Positions 26,567 to 35,572 of a DNA stretch of 64,000 bases are shown here, piece after piece. The position numbers and the translations under genes were made by a program. This stretch comes from Mycoplana rhizolycopersici (lineage in GTDB: Bacteria; Pseudomonadota; Alphaproteobacteria; Rhizobiales; Rhizobiaceae): the NCBI RefSeq assembly GCF_013378445.1, contig NZ_JABXYK010000001.1:186001-250000 (forward strand). Reading direction: 5' to 3'. Numbering within the stretch: the stretch's first letter is position 1; each line of letters starts with the position of its first letter. The notes below the pieces were generated by a model. That model worked only from the letters and a program-made list of their open reading frames with translations, made no database searches and was not told the DNA's origin.

Positions 26567-28126
26567 TCACGACGTCACCGCCGGATCGAGCGTCACGCTC
26601 CACAGCCCACGGTCCTCGCGGTCCATCAGCCGCACCGTCATCTGCTCGCTCGAGCCGTCGATATCGACAAGGCCGAAGAACTGCAGGCCTGCCGACGGCG
26701 GCAGGTTGCTGTCGACGCCTCCGCCTGACGCCTTCATGAAGCGCACCTCCGGCCCGAAGGTCATATCCAGCGGATGCGGCCCGTAAGTGCCCGAATGCAG
26801 AGGTCCGGAGACGAACTCCCAGAACGGCTCGAATTCCTTGAACTTCGCCCGGACCGGGTCGTAGTGATGGGCGGCGGTATAGTGGATGTCCGCCGTCAGC
26901 CACACGACGTTGCGGATGGCATTGTCGCGCATGAAGGAGAGCAGGTCGGCGATCTCGCGCTCGCGCGCCGCCGGCGGCCCGTTCAGCCCGTCCGCCACGC
27001 CTTCATAGCCGAGCTTGCTGCCATAGTCGTCCCAGATCACGACGCCGAGCGGCATGTCGCAGGCGATCACCTTCCAGGTGGCCCGGGAGGCGGCAAGCTC
27101 GCGCTTGAGCCACGCCGCCTGCCGCCAGCCGAACAGGCCGAGCTCGTTGCCCCTGTTCGCCGTGCGGTAGGAGCGAAGATCGACGAAGAAGACGTCGAGA
27201 AGCGGGCCGTAGGCGACCTTGCGGAAGATCCGTCCCGGCTCGGTCGGAAAATAGCGGATCGGCGTCATTTCCTGAAACGCCCGCATTGCGCGCTGGGCAT
27301 AGACGGCAACGTCCTTGTCCGGATAGCGCGGATCGTCGCGCAGGTCCGTCGAGGGCGACCAGTTGTTCAGCACTTCGTGATCGTCCCACTGGAAGAAGGT
27401 CGGCACCTGCGCATTGAAATCCAGAAGATGCCGGTCTAGCAGGTTGTACTTCCACTGCCCGCGATATTCGTCCAGCGTGCGCGCCACCTCGCGCTTCTCG
27501 TCGGTGACGATGCGGTTCTTCCAGATCGTGCCGTCGCGAAGCCTGATCTCGTCAGGGATCGGATTGTCCGCATAGATCGTGTCGCCGGAATGGATGAAGA
27601 AATCCGGCTCGTGCAGGGCCATGGTCGAATATGTCTTCATGCCGACGTCGTCGATGCCCCAGCCCTGCCCGGCCGTGTCCCCGGACCAGACGAAGCGGAC
27701 CGACCGCCGGCGCAGCGGCGCCGTCCTGAACCGGCCGACGATCGGCTCGGAGACGAGATGGCTGGAAGTGGGATCGCTGGCCGTCAGCCGATAGAAGATG
27801 TCCTGGTCCGGCAGCAAATCGGTCAGGAGGTGCTTGGCGGCGAAGTCGGTCTCGCGCCCCGCCTTCAACACCGGGCCGCGGGTCGCGTTCGTAAAACTCT
27901 CGGTGGTGGAATATTCGACTGCGATCTCCACCGGCCTGTCTGCCCGCGCCCAGATCATGCCCGACGACGTATCGACGTCGCCGGACTGGACGCCGTGGGT
28001 AAAGACCGGGCTGCCGTGCCTGCGGGCATAGTGCGGCACTGCAAGCGCCGAGGATGCAGCCAAACCCGCGGCCGCGGCCGTCGCAAGGAAGGAGCGCCGT
28101 GTCAGGACGTCGGCCGCTTTCGCCAT
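26567..28126 (-). CDS. phoD: Alkaline phosphatase D (PhoD family), Tat-exported
   Basis: 519 residues. A twin-arginine signal, TRRSFLATAAAAGLA (about residues 9-23), exports the folded enzyme to the periplasm. PhoD_N then the calcineurin-like metallophosphatase core: GDTAGQGWGID, HSGDTIYADNP, WDDHEVLNNW and WLTADIHYTAAHHY give the Asp/His metal ligands of the Fe-Ca active site. It releases phosphate from mono- and diesters. I start at the ATG at 28126 so that the Tat motif sits at the N-terminus. I see no obvious Pho box. It is followed by typA on the same strand after a 145-base gap. Confidence 0.93.
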   Translation of the reverse strand: MAKAADVLTRRSFLATAAAAGLAASSALAVPHYARRHGSPVFTHGVQSGDVDTSSGMIWARADRPVEIAVEYSTTESFTNATRGPVLKAGRETDFAAKHLLTDLLPDQDIFYRLTASDPTSSHLVSEPIVGRFRTAPLRRRSVRFVWSGDTAGQGWGIDDVGMKTYSTMALHEPDFFIHSGDTIYADNPIPDEIRLRDGTIWKNRIVTDEKREVARTLDEYRGQWKYNLLDRHLLDFNAQVPTFFQWDDHEVLNNWSPSTDLRDDPRYPDKDVAVYAQRAMRAFQEMTPIRYFPTEPGRIFRKVAYGPLLDVFFVDLRSYRTANRGNELGLFGWRQAAWLKRELAASRATWKVIACDMPLGVVIWDDYGSKLGYEGVADGLNGPPAAREREIADLLSFMRDNAIRNVVWLTADIHYTAAHHYDPVRAKFKEFEPFWEFVSGPLHSGTYGPHPLDMTFGPEVRFMKASGGGVDSNLPPSAGLQFFGLVDIDGSSEQMTVRLMDREDRGLWSVTLDPAVTS

Positions 28127-28287
28127 GGATCCCCCGTCGGTAGGGTGCGAATCGCCGCCCGATCCGCGCACGGCCGACCATCGGGGGCTCACGTGTCAGC
28201 GGCGTTACGGATCGATGACGCGGGGGATACAGTTCGGTGACGGGGAGGTGACGAGGGCTCGACCAGCGGGCGGCGGCTGGAGCATTT

Positions 28288-28311
28288 CGCCGAAGCGGCA
28301 TCGCTTCGGCG
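28288..28311. repeat. Perfect hairpin, probable RIME-like palindromic element
   Basis: CGCCGAAGCG (28288-28297) and CGCTTCGGCG (28302-28311) form a perfect 10-base stem with loop GCAT. It is flanked by GAGCATTT on the left and GGATCATGC on the right, words that typically border the Rhizobium intergenic mosaic elements. It sits between the M3 peptidase and phoD genes and lacks a T-run, so it is not a standard terminator. Assignment to the RIME class is from memory of its look, not a match. Confidence 0.45.
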
Positions 28312-28336
28312 TCGGATCATGCGGCAATAACAATGC

Positions 28337-30400
28337 CTAGGCCGCCAGTCCCTTCTTCTCCAGCATGGCGTCGATCGTCGGCAGCTTTCCGCGGAAGGCC
28401 TTGTAGGCATCCTCGGGATCGATGGCGCCCCCGACGGAGTAGATGTTGGCCTTCAGCTTTGCCGCCATGCCGGGATCGAAGGCGTCGCCCGTTTCGGTGA
28501 AAGCGGCAAACGCATCGGCATCCAACACCTCCGACCACATGTAGGAATAGTAGCCGGCCGAATAGCCGTCGCCGGAAAAGACATGCTGGAAATGCGGGGT
28601 GGCGTGGCGCATGACGATCGAGGCCGGCATCCCAATCTTCTTCAGTACCTCGCCCTGCACCACCATCGGGTCCTCGACGGCGCCTTGCGTGTGGAACGCC
28701 ATGTCGACCAGCGCCGAGGAGGTGAACTCCACGGTGTTGAAGCCGGCATTGAAGGTCCGCGCGGCCAGGACCTTGTCGAGCAGGGCCTGCGGCATCGGCT
28801 CGCCGGTCTCGTAGTGCACCGCATAGGTCTTCAGGATTTCCGGCACCGTCAGCCAGTGCTCGTAGAGTTGCGAGGGCAACTCTACGAAGTCGCGGGAGAC
28901 GGCCGTGCCCGAGACCGACGGATAGGTGACATCGGAGAGCATGCCGTGCAGCGCGTGGCCGAACTCATGGAACAGCGTGCGGGCGTCGTCGAGCGAAAGC
29001 AGCGCCGGCTTGCCCTCCGCGGGCTTGGCGAAATTGCAGACGTTGTAGATGATCGGAAGCTCTCCGATCGACCCGTTCTTCGACGGCAGCTTGTGCTGGC
29101 TCTGGTAGGCGCTCATCCAGGCACCCGAGCGTTTGGACGGGCGGGCAAAGTAGTCGCCGAGGAACATGGCGACCAGCTTGCCGTCGCGATTGCGGATCTC
29201 GAAGACGCGCACGTCTGGATGATAGACGGGCACGCCCGCAAGCGGCACGGCGTGGATACCGAACAGCCGTTCGGCGACGTCGAAGCAGGCCTCGATGACC
29301 TTTTCAAGTTGCAGGTAGGGTTTCAGCTCCGCTTCGGAAAAGTCAAACTTCTCCGCCCTCAGCTTTTCGGCATAGTATCGCCAGTCCCACGGCAGGACCG
29401 GATGGTTGCGGCCTTCGGCCGCCACGAGGCGGGCAAGCTCCTGCTCCTCCTCGCTGGCCCGCGCCACCGCCTTGTCCCAGACCTGCGTCAGCAGATCGTT
29501 CACCGCCTCGGGCGTCTTCGCCATGGTGTTGTCGAGCTTCAGCGCAGCGTAGTTTTCATAGCCCAGCAATTCTGCCTTTTCCGCCCGAAGCGCCAGCGTC
29601 TCGCGCACGATCTCGCGATTGTCGGTAGCGCCGCCATTCACACCACGCGCGATCCACGCCCGGAACGCCTGCTCGCGCAGGTCGCGGCGGCTGGAGAAGG
29701 TGAGAAAAGGTTCGATGATCGAACGCGACAGGGTCACCGCGTACTTGCCGTCCGCGCCCCGCTCGCGCGCGGCGGCCGCCATCGCATCCTTCAGGAAGTC
29801 GGGAAGCCCTTCGAGGTCCGCCACTTCGGAAAGAAGCAGTGACCAGTCCTTCTCGTCGGCAAGCACGTTCTGGCCGAACTGCGCGCCAAGGCCGGCGAGC
29901 CGCTCGTTGATGGCAGACAGGCGTTCCTGCTTCGGCTTTTCAAGTTTCGCGCCCGACTTGACGAAGCCCTTCCAGTGTCGTTCCAGCACCCGCATCTGCT
30001 CGACGGAAAGGCCGAGCGCATCCCGTTGCTCCCAGAGCGAATCGATACGGGCGAAGAGCTCGGCATTGTTGCCGATCTTGGAGTAGTGCCGTGACATCTT
30101 CGGCGCGATCTCGCGTTCCAGCGCCTGGATGACATCGTTGGTATTGGCTCCGGCGCGACTCCAGAACAGAGCCGACACCCGGGAAAGCTCGTCGCCGGCG
30201 ATCTCGAGCGCCACCACGGTATTGTCGAAGCTGGCCGCAACCGGGTTCTTGGCGATCGCCTCGATCTCCGCTTCGTGCAGGACAAGAGCTGCGTCGAAGG
30301 CATCGGCGAAACTGTCGTCGGAGACGAGGTCGAAGCGCGGCAGGCCATTGATCCCGCTCCAGTCGACCAAAGCGGGGCTGATTTTCGAATTTGCGCTCAT
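28337..30400 (-). CDS. M3 family zinc oligopeptidase (oligopeptidase A/Dcp-like)
   Basis: 687 residues, the usual size for oligopeptidase A or dipeptidyl carboxypeptidase. The zinc site is FHEFGHALHGML (about residues 474-485), with the third ligand Glu and the GTAVSRDFVELPSQLYEHW segment, both hallmarks of M3 (thimet oligopeptidase) enzymes. No signal peptide, so cytoplasmic; it degrades short peptides, including cleaved signal peptides. Deciding between PrlC and Dcp is not possible by eye. It has its own transcription unit, divergent from the DUF475 gene. Confidence 0.93.
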   Translation of the reverse strand: MSANSKISPALVDWSGINGLPRFDLVSDDSFADAFDAALVLHEAEIEAIAKNPVAASFDNTVVALEIAGDELSRVSALFWSRAGANTNDVIQALEREIAPKMSRHYSKIGNNAELFARIDSLWEQRDALGLSVEQMRVLERHWKGFVKSGAKLEKPKQERLSAINERLAGLGAQFGQNVLADEKDWSLLLSEVADLEGLPDFLKDAMAAAARERGADGKYAVTLSRSIIEPFLTFSSRRDLREQAFRAWIARGVNGGATDNREIVRETLALRAEKAELLGYENYAALKLDNTMAKTPEAVNDLLTQVWDKAVARASEEEQELARLVAAEGRNHPVLPWDWRYYAEKLRAEKFDFSEAELKPYLQLEKVIEACFDVAERLFGIHAVPLAGVPVYHPDVRVFEIRNRDGKLVAMFLGDYFARPSKRSGAWMSAYQSQHKLPSKNGSIGELPIIYNVCNFAKPAEGKPALLSLDDARTLFHEFGHALHGMLSDVTYPSVSGTAVSRDFVELPSQLYEHWLTVPEILKTYAVHYETGEPMPQALLDKVLAARTFNAGFNTVEFTSSALVDMAFHTQGAVEDPMVVQGEVLKKIGMPASIVMRHATPHFQHVFSGDGYSAGYYSYMWSEVLDADAFAAFTETGDAFDPGMAAKLKANIYSVGGAIDPEDAYKAFRGKLPTIDAMLEKKGLAA

Positions 30401-30695
30401 GCTGGTTGTCCTCGTCGTCGCGGCAGGTTGAGGAGCCGAATATAGGAACAGAATCCGCAGTTGTGTACGCTTCCCGATGCATTTCTTGCTTCAAGCCTTT
30501 CGGCACAGGCGCCCCGCCCGCGCCCCTCTTCAAATTCACTTGACGAAAAGGTGATGTTCGGTGAAATACATAGGTGTTGCGGCCCCGGACATCCCGCCGC
30601 AGCACAAACTTTGGTGCCGGGCCCCTCTGGCGAGAGTTTTACGGCGCTCTCGTGATGTCGGTACCGCCAGCATTTGAGCCGGCGGATTCAAAAAC
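30401..30695 (+). promoter_or_regulatory. Divergent promoter region and structured leader of the DUF475 gene
   Basis: A candidate promoter is TTGACG (30540-30545), 17 bases, GAAATA (30563-30568). The leader that would follow folds into three successive hairpins: GTGTTGCGGC/GCCGCAGCAC (30574-30583, 30596-30605, one G-T pair), CGAGAG/CTCTCG (30631-30636, 30647-30652) and CCGCC/GGCGG (30664-30668, 30681-30685). The last ends 10 bases before a short upstream ORF. I compared it with the yybP-ykoY Mn2+ riboswitch seen before some TerC-family genes and do not see that consensus. Likely a regulatory leader; class unknown. Confidence 0.45.
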
Positions 30696-30803
30696 ATGAA
30701 AATCCTCACCATGCCTGACGCGCATGCCCGTTCCGGCACGCGCATTCTCAACTTCTGCACCGCGCTGAACGCAATCGCACCGGAAAACGAGGTGCGGGCA
30801 TGA
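30696..30803 (+). CDS. Possible 35-residue leader peptide overlapping the DUF475 gene
   Basis: ATG at 30696 opens a 35-codon frame (MKILTMPDAHARSG and on) whose TGA (30801-30803) overlaps the DUF475 ATG (30800-30802) in ATGA. That geometry is typical of translational coupling. The ribosome-binding site is weak (GGCGGA 10 bases upstream), and no homologue is recognised. It could be a regulatory leader peptide or a chance frame. Confidence 0.35.
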   Translation: MKILTMPDAHARSGTRILNFCTALNAIAPENEVRA

Positions 30804-31885
30804 AAGCGCACACCCATCAGTCAAGCCTCGGCTACTTCAAGTGGGCCTTCATCGTCACAGCCGTCGGCCTTGCGCTCGGCGCCTGGCTCGGCTGGCAGAC
30901 CACCGGCACGATCGGCGGCATGGCGACGGTCTTCTTCATCTGCACCGTGCTCGCGGTGCTGGAGATCTCGCTCTCCTTCGACAACGCGATCGTCAACGCC
31001 AACAAGCTGAAAGACATGACGCCGGTCTGGCAGCACCGGTTCCTCACCTGGGGCATCATCATCGCCGTCTTCGGCATGCGCATCATCTTCCCGCTTCTGA
31101 TCGTCGTGATCGCCGCCAAGATCGGCCCGATCGAGGCGATCGTCCTGGCCGCCAGGCAGCCGGAGGAATACGCGCGCATCATGCACGAGGCGCATCTGCC
31201 GATCGCCGCCTTCGGCGGCACCTTCCTCATGATGGTCGGTCTCACCTACTTCTTCGATCATGAGAAGGACGTGCACTGGATCGCCTTCCTCGAAAAGCGC
31301 ATGGCCCGCTATGCGACAATCAAGGGCGTCGAGATCGCCTTTGTTCTGATCCTGGTTCTGGTGTTTTCCAGCTTCCTCGAGGGCGAAGCGGCGGACAGCT
31401 TCGTCTATTCGGCGATCTACGGTCTCCTGACCTTCCTCGGCGTCGAGATTGTCGGCGGCCTGCTCGACGCCTCGCAGGAGACGATGAGTGCTGCGGCCAA
31501 GGGCGGCCTCGGCGCCTTCATCTATCTCGAAGTGCTCGATGCCAGCTTCTCCTTCGATGGCGTAATCGGCGCCTTCGCCCTGACGCAGAACCTCTTCATC
31601 ATCGCGATCGGCCTTGGTATCGGCGCCATGTATGTGCGCTCGATGACGATCATGCTGGTGGAAAAGGGCACGCTCGCCGAATATCGCTACCTGGAGCACG
31701 GTGCCTTCTACGCGATCCTGATCCTGTCGGTGATCATGTATTGCCAGACGCTCGTGCACATTCCCGAAGTGATCACCGGCCTCGGCGGCGCCGGCCTTAT
31801 CGGCATCTCTCTCTGGTCGTCGATCCGCTACAACCGGCGCGAAAAGGCCGAGGACGCCGACGCGAGAGCGTTGGAAAACGTCTGA
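30800..31885 (+). CDS. DUF475/TerC-like integral membrane protein
   Basis: 361 residues with about nine membrane helices. Acidic motifs inside helices, EISLSFDNAIVNANKL (about residues 53-68) and YLEVLDASFSFDGVIGAFAL, are typical of the TerC/Alx/LysE-type superfamily, some members of which export Mn2+ or other metals. The family (DUF475) has no settled function; it is known from tellurite-resistance-associated proteins. It is preceded by a structured leader and an overlapping short ORF and followed by two strong hairpins, so it is a single-gene unit. Confidence 0.85.
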   Translation: MKAHTHQSSLGYFKWAFIVTAVGLALGAWLGWQTTGTIGGMATVFFICTVLAVLEISLSFDNAIVNANKLKDMTPVWQHRFLTWGIIIAVFGMRIIFPLLIVVIAAKIGPIEAIVLAARQPEEYARIMHEAHLPIAAFGGTFLMMVGLTYFFDHEKDVHWIAFLEKRMARYATIKGVEIAFVLILVLVFSSFLEGEAADSFVYSAIYGLLTFLGVEIVGGLLDASQETMSAAAKGGLGAFIYLEVLDASFSFDGVIGAFALTQNLFIIAIGLGIGAMYVRSMTIMLVEKGTLAEYRYLEHGAFYAILILSVIMYCQTLVHIPEVITGLGGAGLIGISLWSSIRYNRREKAEDADARALENV

Positions 31886-31890
31886 CACGA

Positions 31891-31914
31891 ATGGCGGCGC
31901 CCGCGCGCCGCCAT
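31891..31914 (+). terminator. GC-rich hairpin after the DUF475 gene
   Basis: ATGGCGGCGC / GCGCCGCCAT, a perfect 10-base stem with loop CCGC, 5 bases after the stop codon. There is no T-run; it is followed 16 bases on by a canonical terminator. It may protect the transcript's 3' end. Confidence 0.55.
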
Positions 31915-31930
31915 TGTGACCCCAACGATG

Positions 31931-31965
31931 AAAAGGCCCGGCGATCATTGATCGTCGGGCCTTTT
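31931..31965. terminator. Bidirectional Rho-independent terminator
   Basis: AAAAGGCCCG (31931-31940) pairs with CGGGCCTTTT (31956-31965); CGAT/ATCG continue the stem inside after one G-T pair, loop CATTG. A and T runs on either side let it act in both directions. It ends the DUF475 transcript and could stop minus-strand transcription from the small gene beyond. Confidence 0.88.
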
Positions 31966-32020
31966 CCGGTCAATCTGTCACTGCACTGCGCATTCGAACG
32001 ATGCGCTTGAAACTCTTATC

Positions 32021-32040
32021 GAAAGCCGAATTCGGCTTTC
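32021..32040. repeat. 20-base perfect palindrome
   Basis: GAAAGCCGAATTCGGCTTTC reads the same on both strands, 20 bases downstream (minus strand) of the 53-residue gene. As RNA it forms a hairpin that may end that gene's transcript; as DNA it could be a binding site. No T-run follows. Confidence 0.6.
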
Positions 32041-32059
32041 CTGTCCTTTGCGGACGTCC

Positions 32060-32221
32060 TTACTTCGGGAAGGAGGCCGGATCGATCCCGAGGATCTTCA
32101 GATCCCGGTCCCGCGGACGGCGGCGGCCTTCGACTGCCGCGGCAGCGGCACTGGCCGCGCCCAGGACTGCGAATGCGCGCCCCAGGAACCCCTGGCGGAC
32201 TGCGCTGTTGAACTGGCTCAT
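32060..32221 (-). CDS. Small uncharacterised protein (53 residues)
   Basis: ATG at 32221 is preceded by GAGAGAAA. The product has a hydrophobic Ala-rich helix (GRAFAVLGAASAAAAAVEG, about residues 14-32), which may be a single membrane pass or amphipathic helix, then a basic RRRPRDRDLK stretch and a conserved-looking ILGIDPASF end. I recall similar short proteins from other rhizobia but no function. It is isolated between terminators on both sides, so it has its own promoter. The longer frame to 32311 overlaps the next gene's terminator region and is rejected. Confidence 0.6.
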   Translation of the reverse strand: MSQFNSAVRQGFLGRAFAVLGAASAAAAAVEGRRRPRDRDLKILGIDPASFPK

Positions 32222-32312
32222 CGTGTTTCTCTCTTTTCTCTCTCTACACGAACATAAATGATACCGAAGAGCCTTGCGCACAATGCACAGATTCACAGGG
32301 CAGCCATGCAAT

Positions 32313-32346
32313 GAAATCAGGTCGCAATTGCTTGCGGCCTGATTTC
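32313..32346. terminator. Terminator downstream of tctA
   Basis: GAAATCAGG (32313-32321) pairs with CCTGATTTC (32338-32346); CGCAA/TTGCG continue the stem after a T-G pair, loop TTGC. Fifteen stem pairs in all. It lies 26 bases beyond the tctA stop; the plus-strand side is followed by GTTTT. Confidence 0.8.
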
Positions 32347-32371
32347 GTTTTCATCGGGTAATTTTTTAAGG

Positions 32372-33889
32372 TCAGTCTTCGCTCGCCGCCAGTTGCGAAA
32401 GCACCTGCCCCCTGCCGCGGGCGCGCAGGATCAGCGGCACGATCAGGGCTGCCGCAGCGATCAGGAGCAACACCACGGCGACCGGCGAGGCGACGAGCGT
32501 CGTCAGGTCGCCCTGGCTGATAGCAAGTGCGCGGCGCAACTGCTGCTCGGCCAGCGGCCCCAGGATGAGGCCGACGACGACAGGCGCGATCGGATAGCCG
32601 AAAACGCGCATGGCGTAGCCGAGCAGGCCGAAGGCGAGCAGCATGCCGAGTTCGAATACCGAAGGATTGGCGCCGATCGTACCGAGCGTGGCAAACAGCA
32701 GGATGCCAGCATACAGCCAAGGCTTTGGAATGCTGAGCAGCTTCACCCAAAGCCCGATCAGCGGCAGGTTGAGGACGAGCAGCATCAGGTTGGCGATCAG
32801 CAGGCTGGCAATCAGCCCCCATACGAGCTGCGGATTGGTGGCAAACAGCAGCGGGCCCGGCTGCAGGCCGTATTGCTGGAAGCCTGCCAGCATGATCGCA
32901 GCCGTCGCCGTGGTCGGCAGGCCCAGCGTCAGAAGCGGGACGAGCGTGCCGGCGGCCGAGGCGTTGTTGGCGGCTTCCGGTCCGGCCACGCCCTCGATGG
33001 CGCCGTTGCCGAATTCCTCCGGGTGCTTCGTCAGCCGCTTTTCTGTCGCGTAGGAGAGGAATGTGCCGATCTCCGCCCCGCCGGCCGGCATCGCCCCGAT
33101 CGGGAAACCGATCGCGGTTCCGCGGAGCCACGGCTTCCATGAACGCGCCCAGTCGGCGGCACTCATCCAGACCGACCCTTTCACGGCCTCGATCCTGTCC
33201 GGTCCGCGATCGCCCTGTGCGGCAATGTAGAGGGATTCGCCGATGGCGAACATCGCCACTGCCAGCGTCGTCACTTCCACGCCGTCGAGAAGGTCGGGTA
33301 TGCCGAAGGAAAGCCGCGCTTGACCGCTGAGCTGGTCGATACCGACCATGGCGAGCGCCAGGCCGACGAACAGCGACGTCAGTCCGCGCAGCGTCGAATC
33401 GCCGAAGGCCGAGGAGACCGTGACGAAGGCCAGCACCATCAGTGCGAAATACTCGCGCGGACCGAAGACGAGCGCGACCTTGACGATGAAGGGCGCGATG
33501 AAGGCAAGACCGAGCGTTGCAATCAGCCCCGCCACGAAGGAGCCGATGGCGGCAGTTGCCAGTGCCGGTCCGCCGCGGCCGGCGCGGGCCATCTTGTTGC
33601 CTTCGAGCGCCGTCACGATCGAGGCACTTTCGCCCGGCGTGTTCAACAGGATCGACGTCGTCGAACCGCCATACATGCCACCGTAGTAGATGCCCGCGAA
33701 CATGATCAGCGAACCGGCCGGATCGAGCTGATAGGTCACCGGCAGCAGCAGCGCCACGGTCAGGGCCGGACCGATGCCGGGAAGCACGCCGACTGCCGTT
33801 CCAAGCGTCACGCCGATCAGCGCATAGAGCAGGTTCATCGGCTGGGCTGCGATCACCAGCCCCTGCAGGAGAAATTCAAACGTATTCAT
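32372..33889 (-). CDS. tctA: Tripartite tricarboxylate transporter, large permease TctA
   Basis: 505 residues, about 12 membrane helices. [45 protein letters not shown] and [26 protein letters not shown] are the signature segments of TctA. It drives secondary, Na+- or proton-coupled uptake of citrate or related carboxylates delivered by TctC. It is the last gene of tctC-tctB-tctA, starting 12 bases after tctB. Confidence 0.96.
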   Translation of the reverse strand: MNTFEFLLQGLVIAAQPMNLLYALIGVTLGTAVGVLPGIGPALTVALLLPVTYQLDPAGSLIMFAGIYYGGMYGGSTTSILLNTPGESASIVTALEGNKMARAGRGGPALATAAIGSFVAGLIATLGLAFIAPFIVKVALVFGPREYFALMVLAFVTVSSAFGDSTLRGLTSLFVGLALAMVGIDQLSGQARLSFGIPDLLDGVEVTTLAVAMFAIGESLYIAAQGDRGPDRIEAVKGSVWMSAADWARSWKPWLRGTAIGFPIGAMPAGGAEIGTFLSYATEKRLTKHPEEFGNGAIEGVAGPEAANNASAAGTLVPLLTLGLPTTATAAIMLAGFQQYGLQPGPLLFATNPQLVWGLIASLLIANLMLLVLNLPLIGLWVKLLSIPKPWLYAGILLFATLGTIGANPSVFELGMLLAFGLLGYAMRVFGYPIAPVVVGLILGPLAEQQLRRALAISQGDLTTLVASPVAVVLLLIAAAALIVPLILRARGRGQVLSQLAASED

Positions 33890-33901
33890 CCGCCGGTCCC
33901 C

Positions 33902-34393
33902 TTAGAAGAACAGGTGCTCGAGCGGGCCTGCAGGCAGTGACAGCTGCAGCAGCTTCGAGAAGATGACCCACACGACGAAGGCAAAGACGATCCCGATGGG
34001 AATTGTCTTCCAGAGCTTGCGCTGGCCGAAGGCGGCAGCGGTAAAGGCGAAGAGAAGCCCCGTGGCGATGGAAAACCCGGCGATCTTCAGGAGCAGCATC
34101 TGCGCAACGAGGCCGGCAACGATCCAGAATATCGGCCCGAGCTGCTGGTGCTCGCGTTCGGGAAAATCGCCACGCCATGCCTCGAACACCGTCCAGACGG
34201 CAAGCCCGAGAAGACAGATGGCGATGACGTAGGGAACCGTGGTCGGCCCGACCTGCGAATAGCCGGCCGCGCCGGCCAGGCGTGACACGTCCCAGAACAT
34301 CACGCCGGCGATCACCGCCAGTACGGCGGCAATGACCAGCGCCGCCCCATCGGGGCGACGCTTTACATGTACAGGCTTGCTGCCGTTCGTCAT
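33902..34393 (-). CDS. tctB: Tripartite tricarboxylate transporter, small permease TctB
   Basis: 163 residues with four predicted membrane helices (about 18-35, 49-68, 87-120 split by a turn, and 131-152). TctB proteins diverge strongly and are identified by size, topology and position. The ATG overlaps the tctC stop (ATGA). It forms the membrane complex with TctA. Confidence 0.9.
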   Translation of the reverse strand: MTNGSKPVHVKRRPDGAALVIAAVLAVIAGVMFWDVSRLAGAAGYSQVGPTTVPYVIAICLLGLAVWTVFEAWRGDFPEREHQQLGPIFWIVAGLVAQMLLLKIAGFSIATGLLFAFTAAAFGQRKLWKTIPIGIVFAFVVWVIFSKLLQLSLPAGPLEHLFF

Positions 34394-35334
34394 TCGACCA
34401 GTCCGATTTCCTTGAGGATGCCTTCGGTCGCCGAAACATCCTTGGCCAGTTGCTCATCGAAGGCGGCGCCGGCGAGGTAGGTGTCCTGCCAGCCCTTGGT
34501 CTTCAGCTGCTCCTGCCAGGCGGCGGACTTCACGAGCTTTTCGATGTCGGCCGACACGGCGGCCTTCTGTTCGTCGGTCAGGCCCGGAGCCGCGGCAACC
34601 ATGCGCCAGTTCTCCACGACCACGTCCAGACCGCTCTCCTTGATGGTCGGAGCATCGACACCCTCGATGCGCTCGTCGCTGGAAACGGCGAGCAGACGCA
34701 GCGTGCCCGCCTTCACCTGCGATTCGAACTCGCCATAACCGGAAATGCCCGCGCTGACCTGCGCGCCGAGAATGGCCGCCAGTGCCTCGCCGCCGCCCGA
34801 ATAGGCGATGTAGTTGATCTTCTTCGGATCGACGCCTGCCTCCTTGGCAATGAGGCCGACCGCGATATGGTCCGTGCCGCCGGCCGAACCGCCGGCCCAG
34901 GAGACGGCGCCCGGATCCTTCTTCAGCGCCTCGACGAGGTCACCGAAGGTCTGGAACGGCGACGATGCCGGAACGACGATCGCCTCGTACTCGCCGGTGA
35001 GGCGCGCAATCGGCGTCACGTCCTTCAGGGTCACCGGCGACTTGTTGGTCAGGATCGCTCCGACCATGACGTAGCCGCCGACGATCAGCGAGTTCGGGTT
35101 ACCCTTGTCCTGGCTGGCGAACTGGGCAAGACCGATCGTTCCGCCGGCGCCCGGCACGTTGACCACCTGGACGTTGCCGGAAATGCCTTCGCTCTGCATC
35201 ACCGTCTGCAGGGTGCGCGCGGTCTGGTCCCATCCGCCGCCGGGATTTGCCGGGGCGATGATCTTGTAGTCGGCGGCAAAGGCCGGCAACGCGAGCGCGC
35301 CGGCTAGAATGGAAGCAAGGAAAAACTGTTTCAA
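34390..35334 (-). CDS. tctC: Tripartite tricarboxylate transporter substrate-binding protein TctC
   Basis: 314 residues; Sec signal peptide about 1-20 (cleavage after AFA). Periplasmic Bug/TctC fold: [17 protein letters not shown] is the carboxylate-binding beta1-alpha1 loop and [16 protein letters not shown] the second phosphate-loop-like segment. The ligand is a di- or tricarboxylate, probably citrate-like; not decided by sequence. First gene of the operon; a TctD/TctE-like two-component pair lies 1.4 kb away and probably controls it. Confidence 0.94.
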   Translation of the reverse strand: MKQFFLASILAGALALPAFAADYKIIAPANPGGGWDQTARTLQTVMQSEGISGNVQVVNVPGAGGTIGLAQFASQDKGNPNSLIVGGYVMVGAILTNKSPVTLKDVTPIARLTGEYEAIVVPASSPFQTFGDLVEALKKDPGAVSWAGGSAGGTDHIAVGLIAKEAGVDPKKINYIAYSGGGEALAAILGAQVSAGISGYGEFESQVKAGTLRLLAVSSDERIEGVDAPTIKESGLDVVVENWRMVAAAPGLTDEQKAAVSADIEKLVKSAAWQEQLKTKGWQDTYLAGAAFDEQLAKDVSATEGILKEIGLVE

Positions 35335-35572
35335 GGCGTGTCCTCCGTCAGGCGCGGCTCATCCCGGCAGCGCATCGTTTCGCTTGCGAAGAGGAGAACA
35401 ACGGCGCCGCCCGGCTAGACTGCCGATAGGGCGCTGCAACTTTTCTGGCGGGTCTCCTCCCCGTCTCCTCGCCGTCCACCTCCATGGGCGGCTGGGACCT
35501 CAAAGCGATCACAACAACCTGTCATCTACCTGACATCGCGCGAACGACAAGGGCTGATCCGCTACTGGGCCG

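Noticed and set aside
30574-30690. yybP-ykoY (Mn2+) riboswitch before the TerC-like gene
   Set aside because: The expected conserved loop sequences are not present, although the region is structured. Kept as an unclassified leader.
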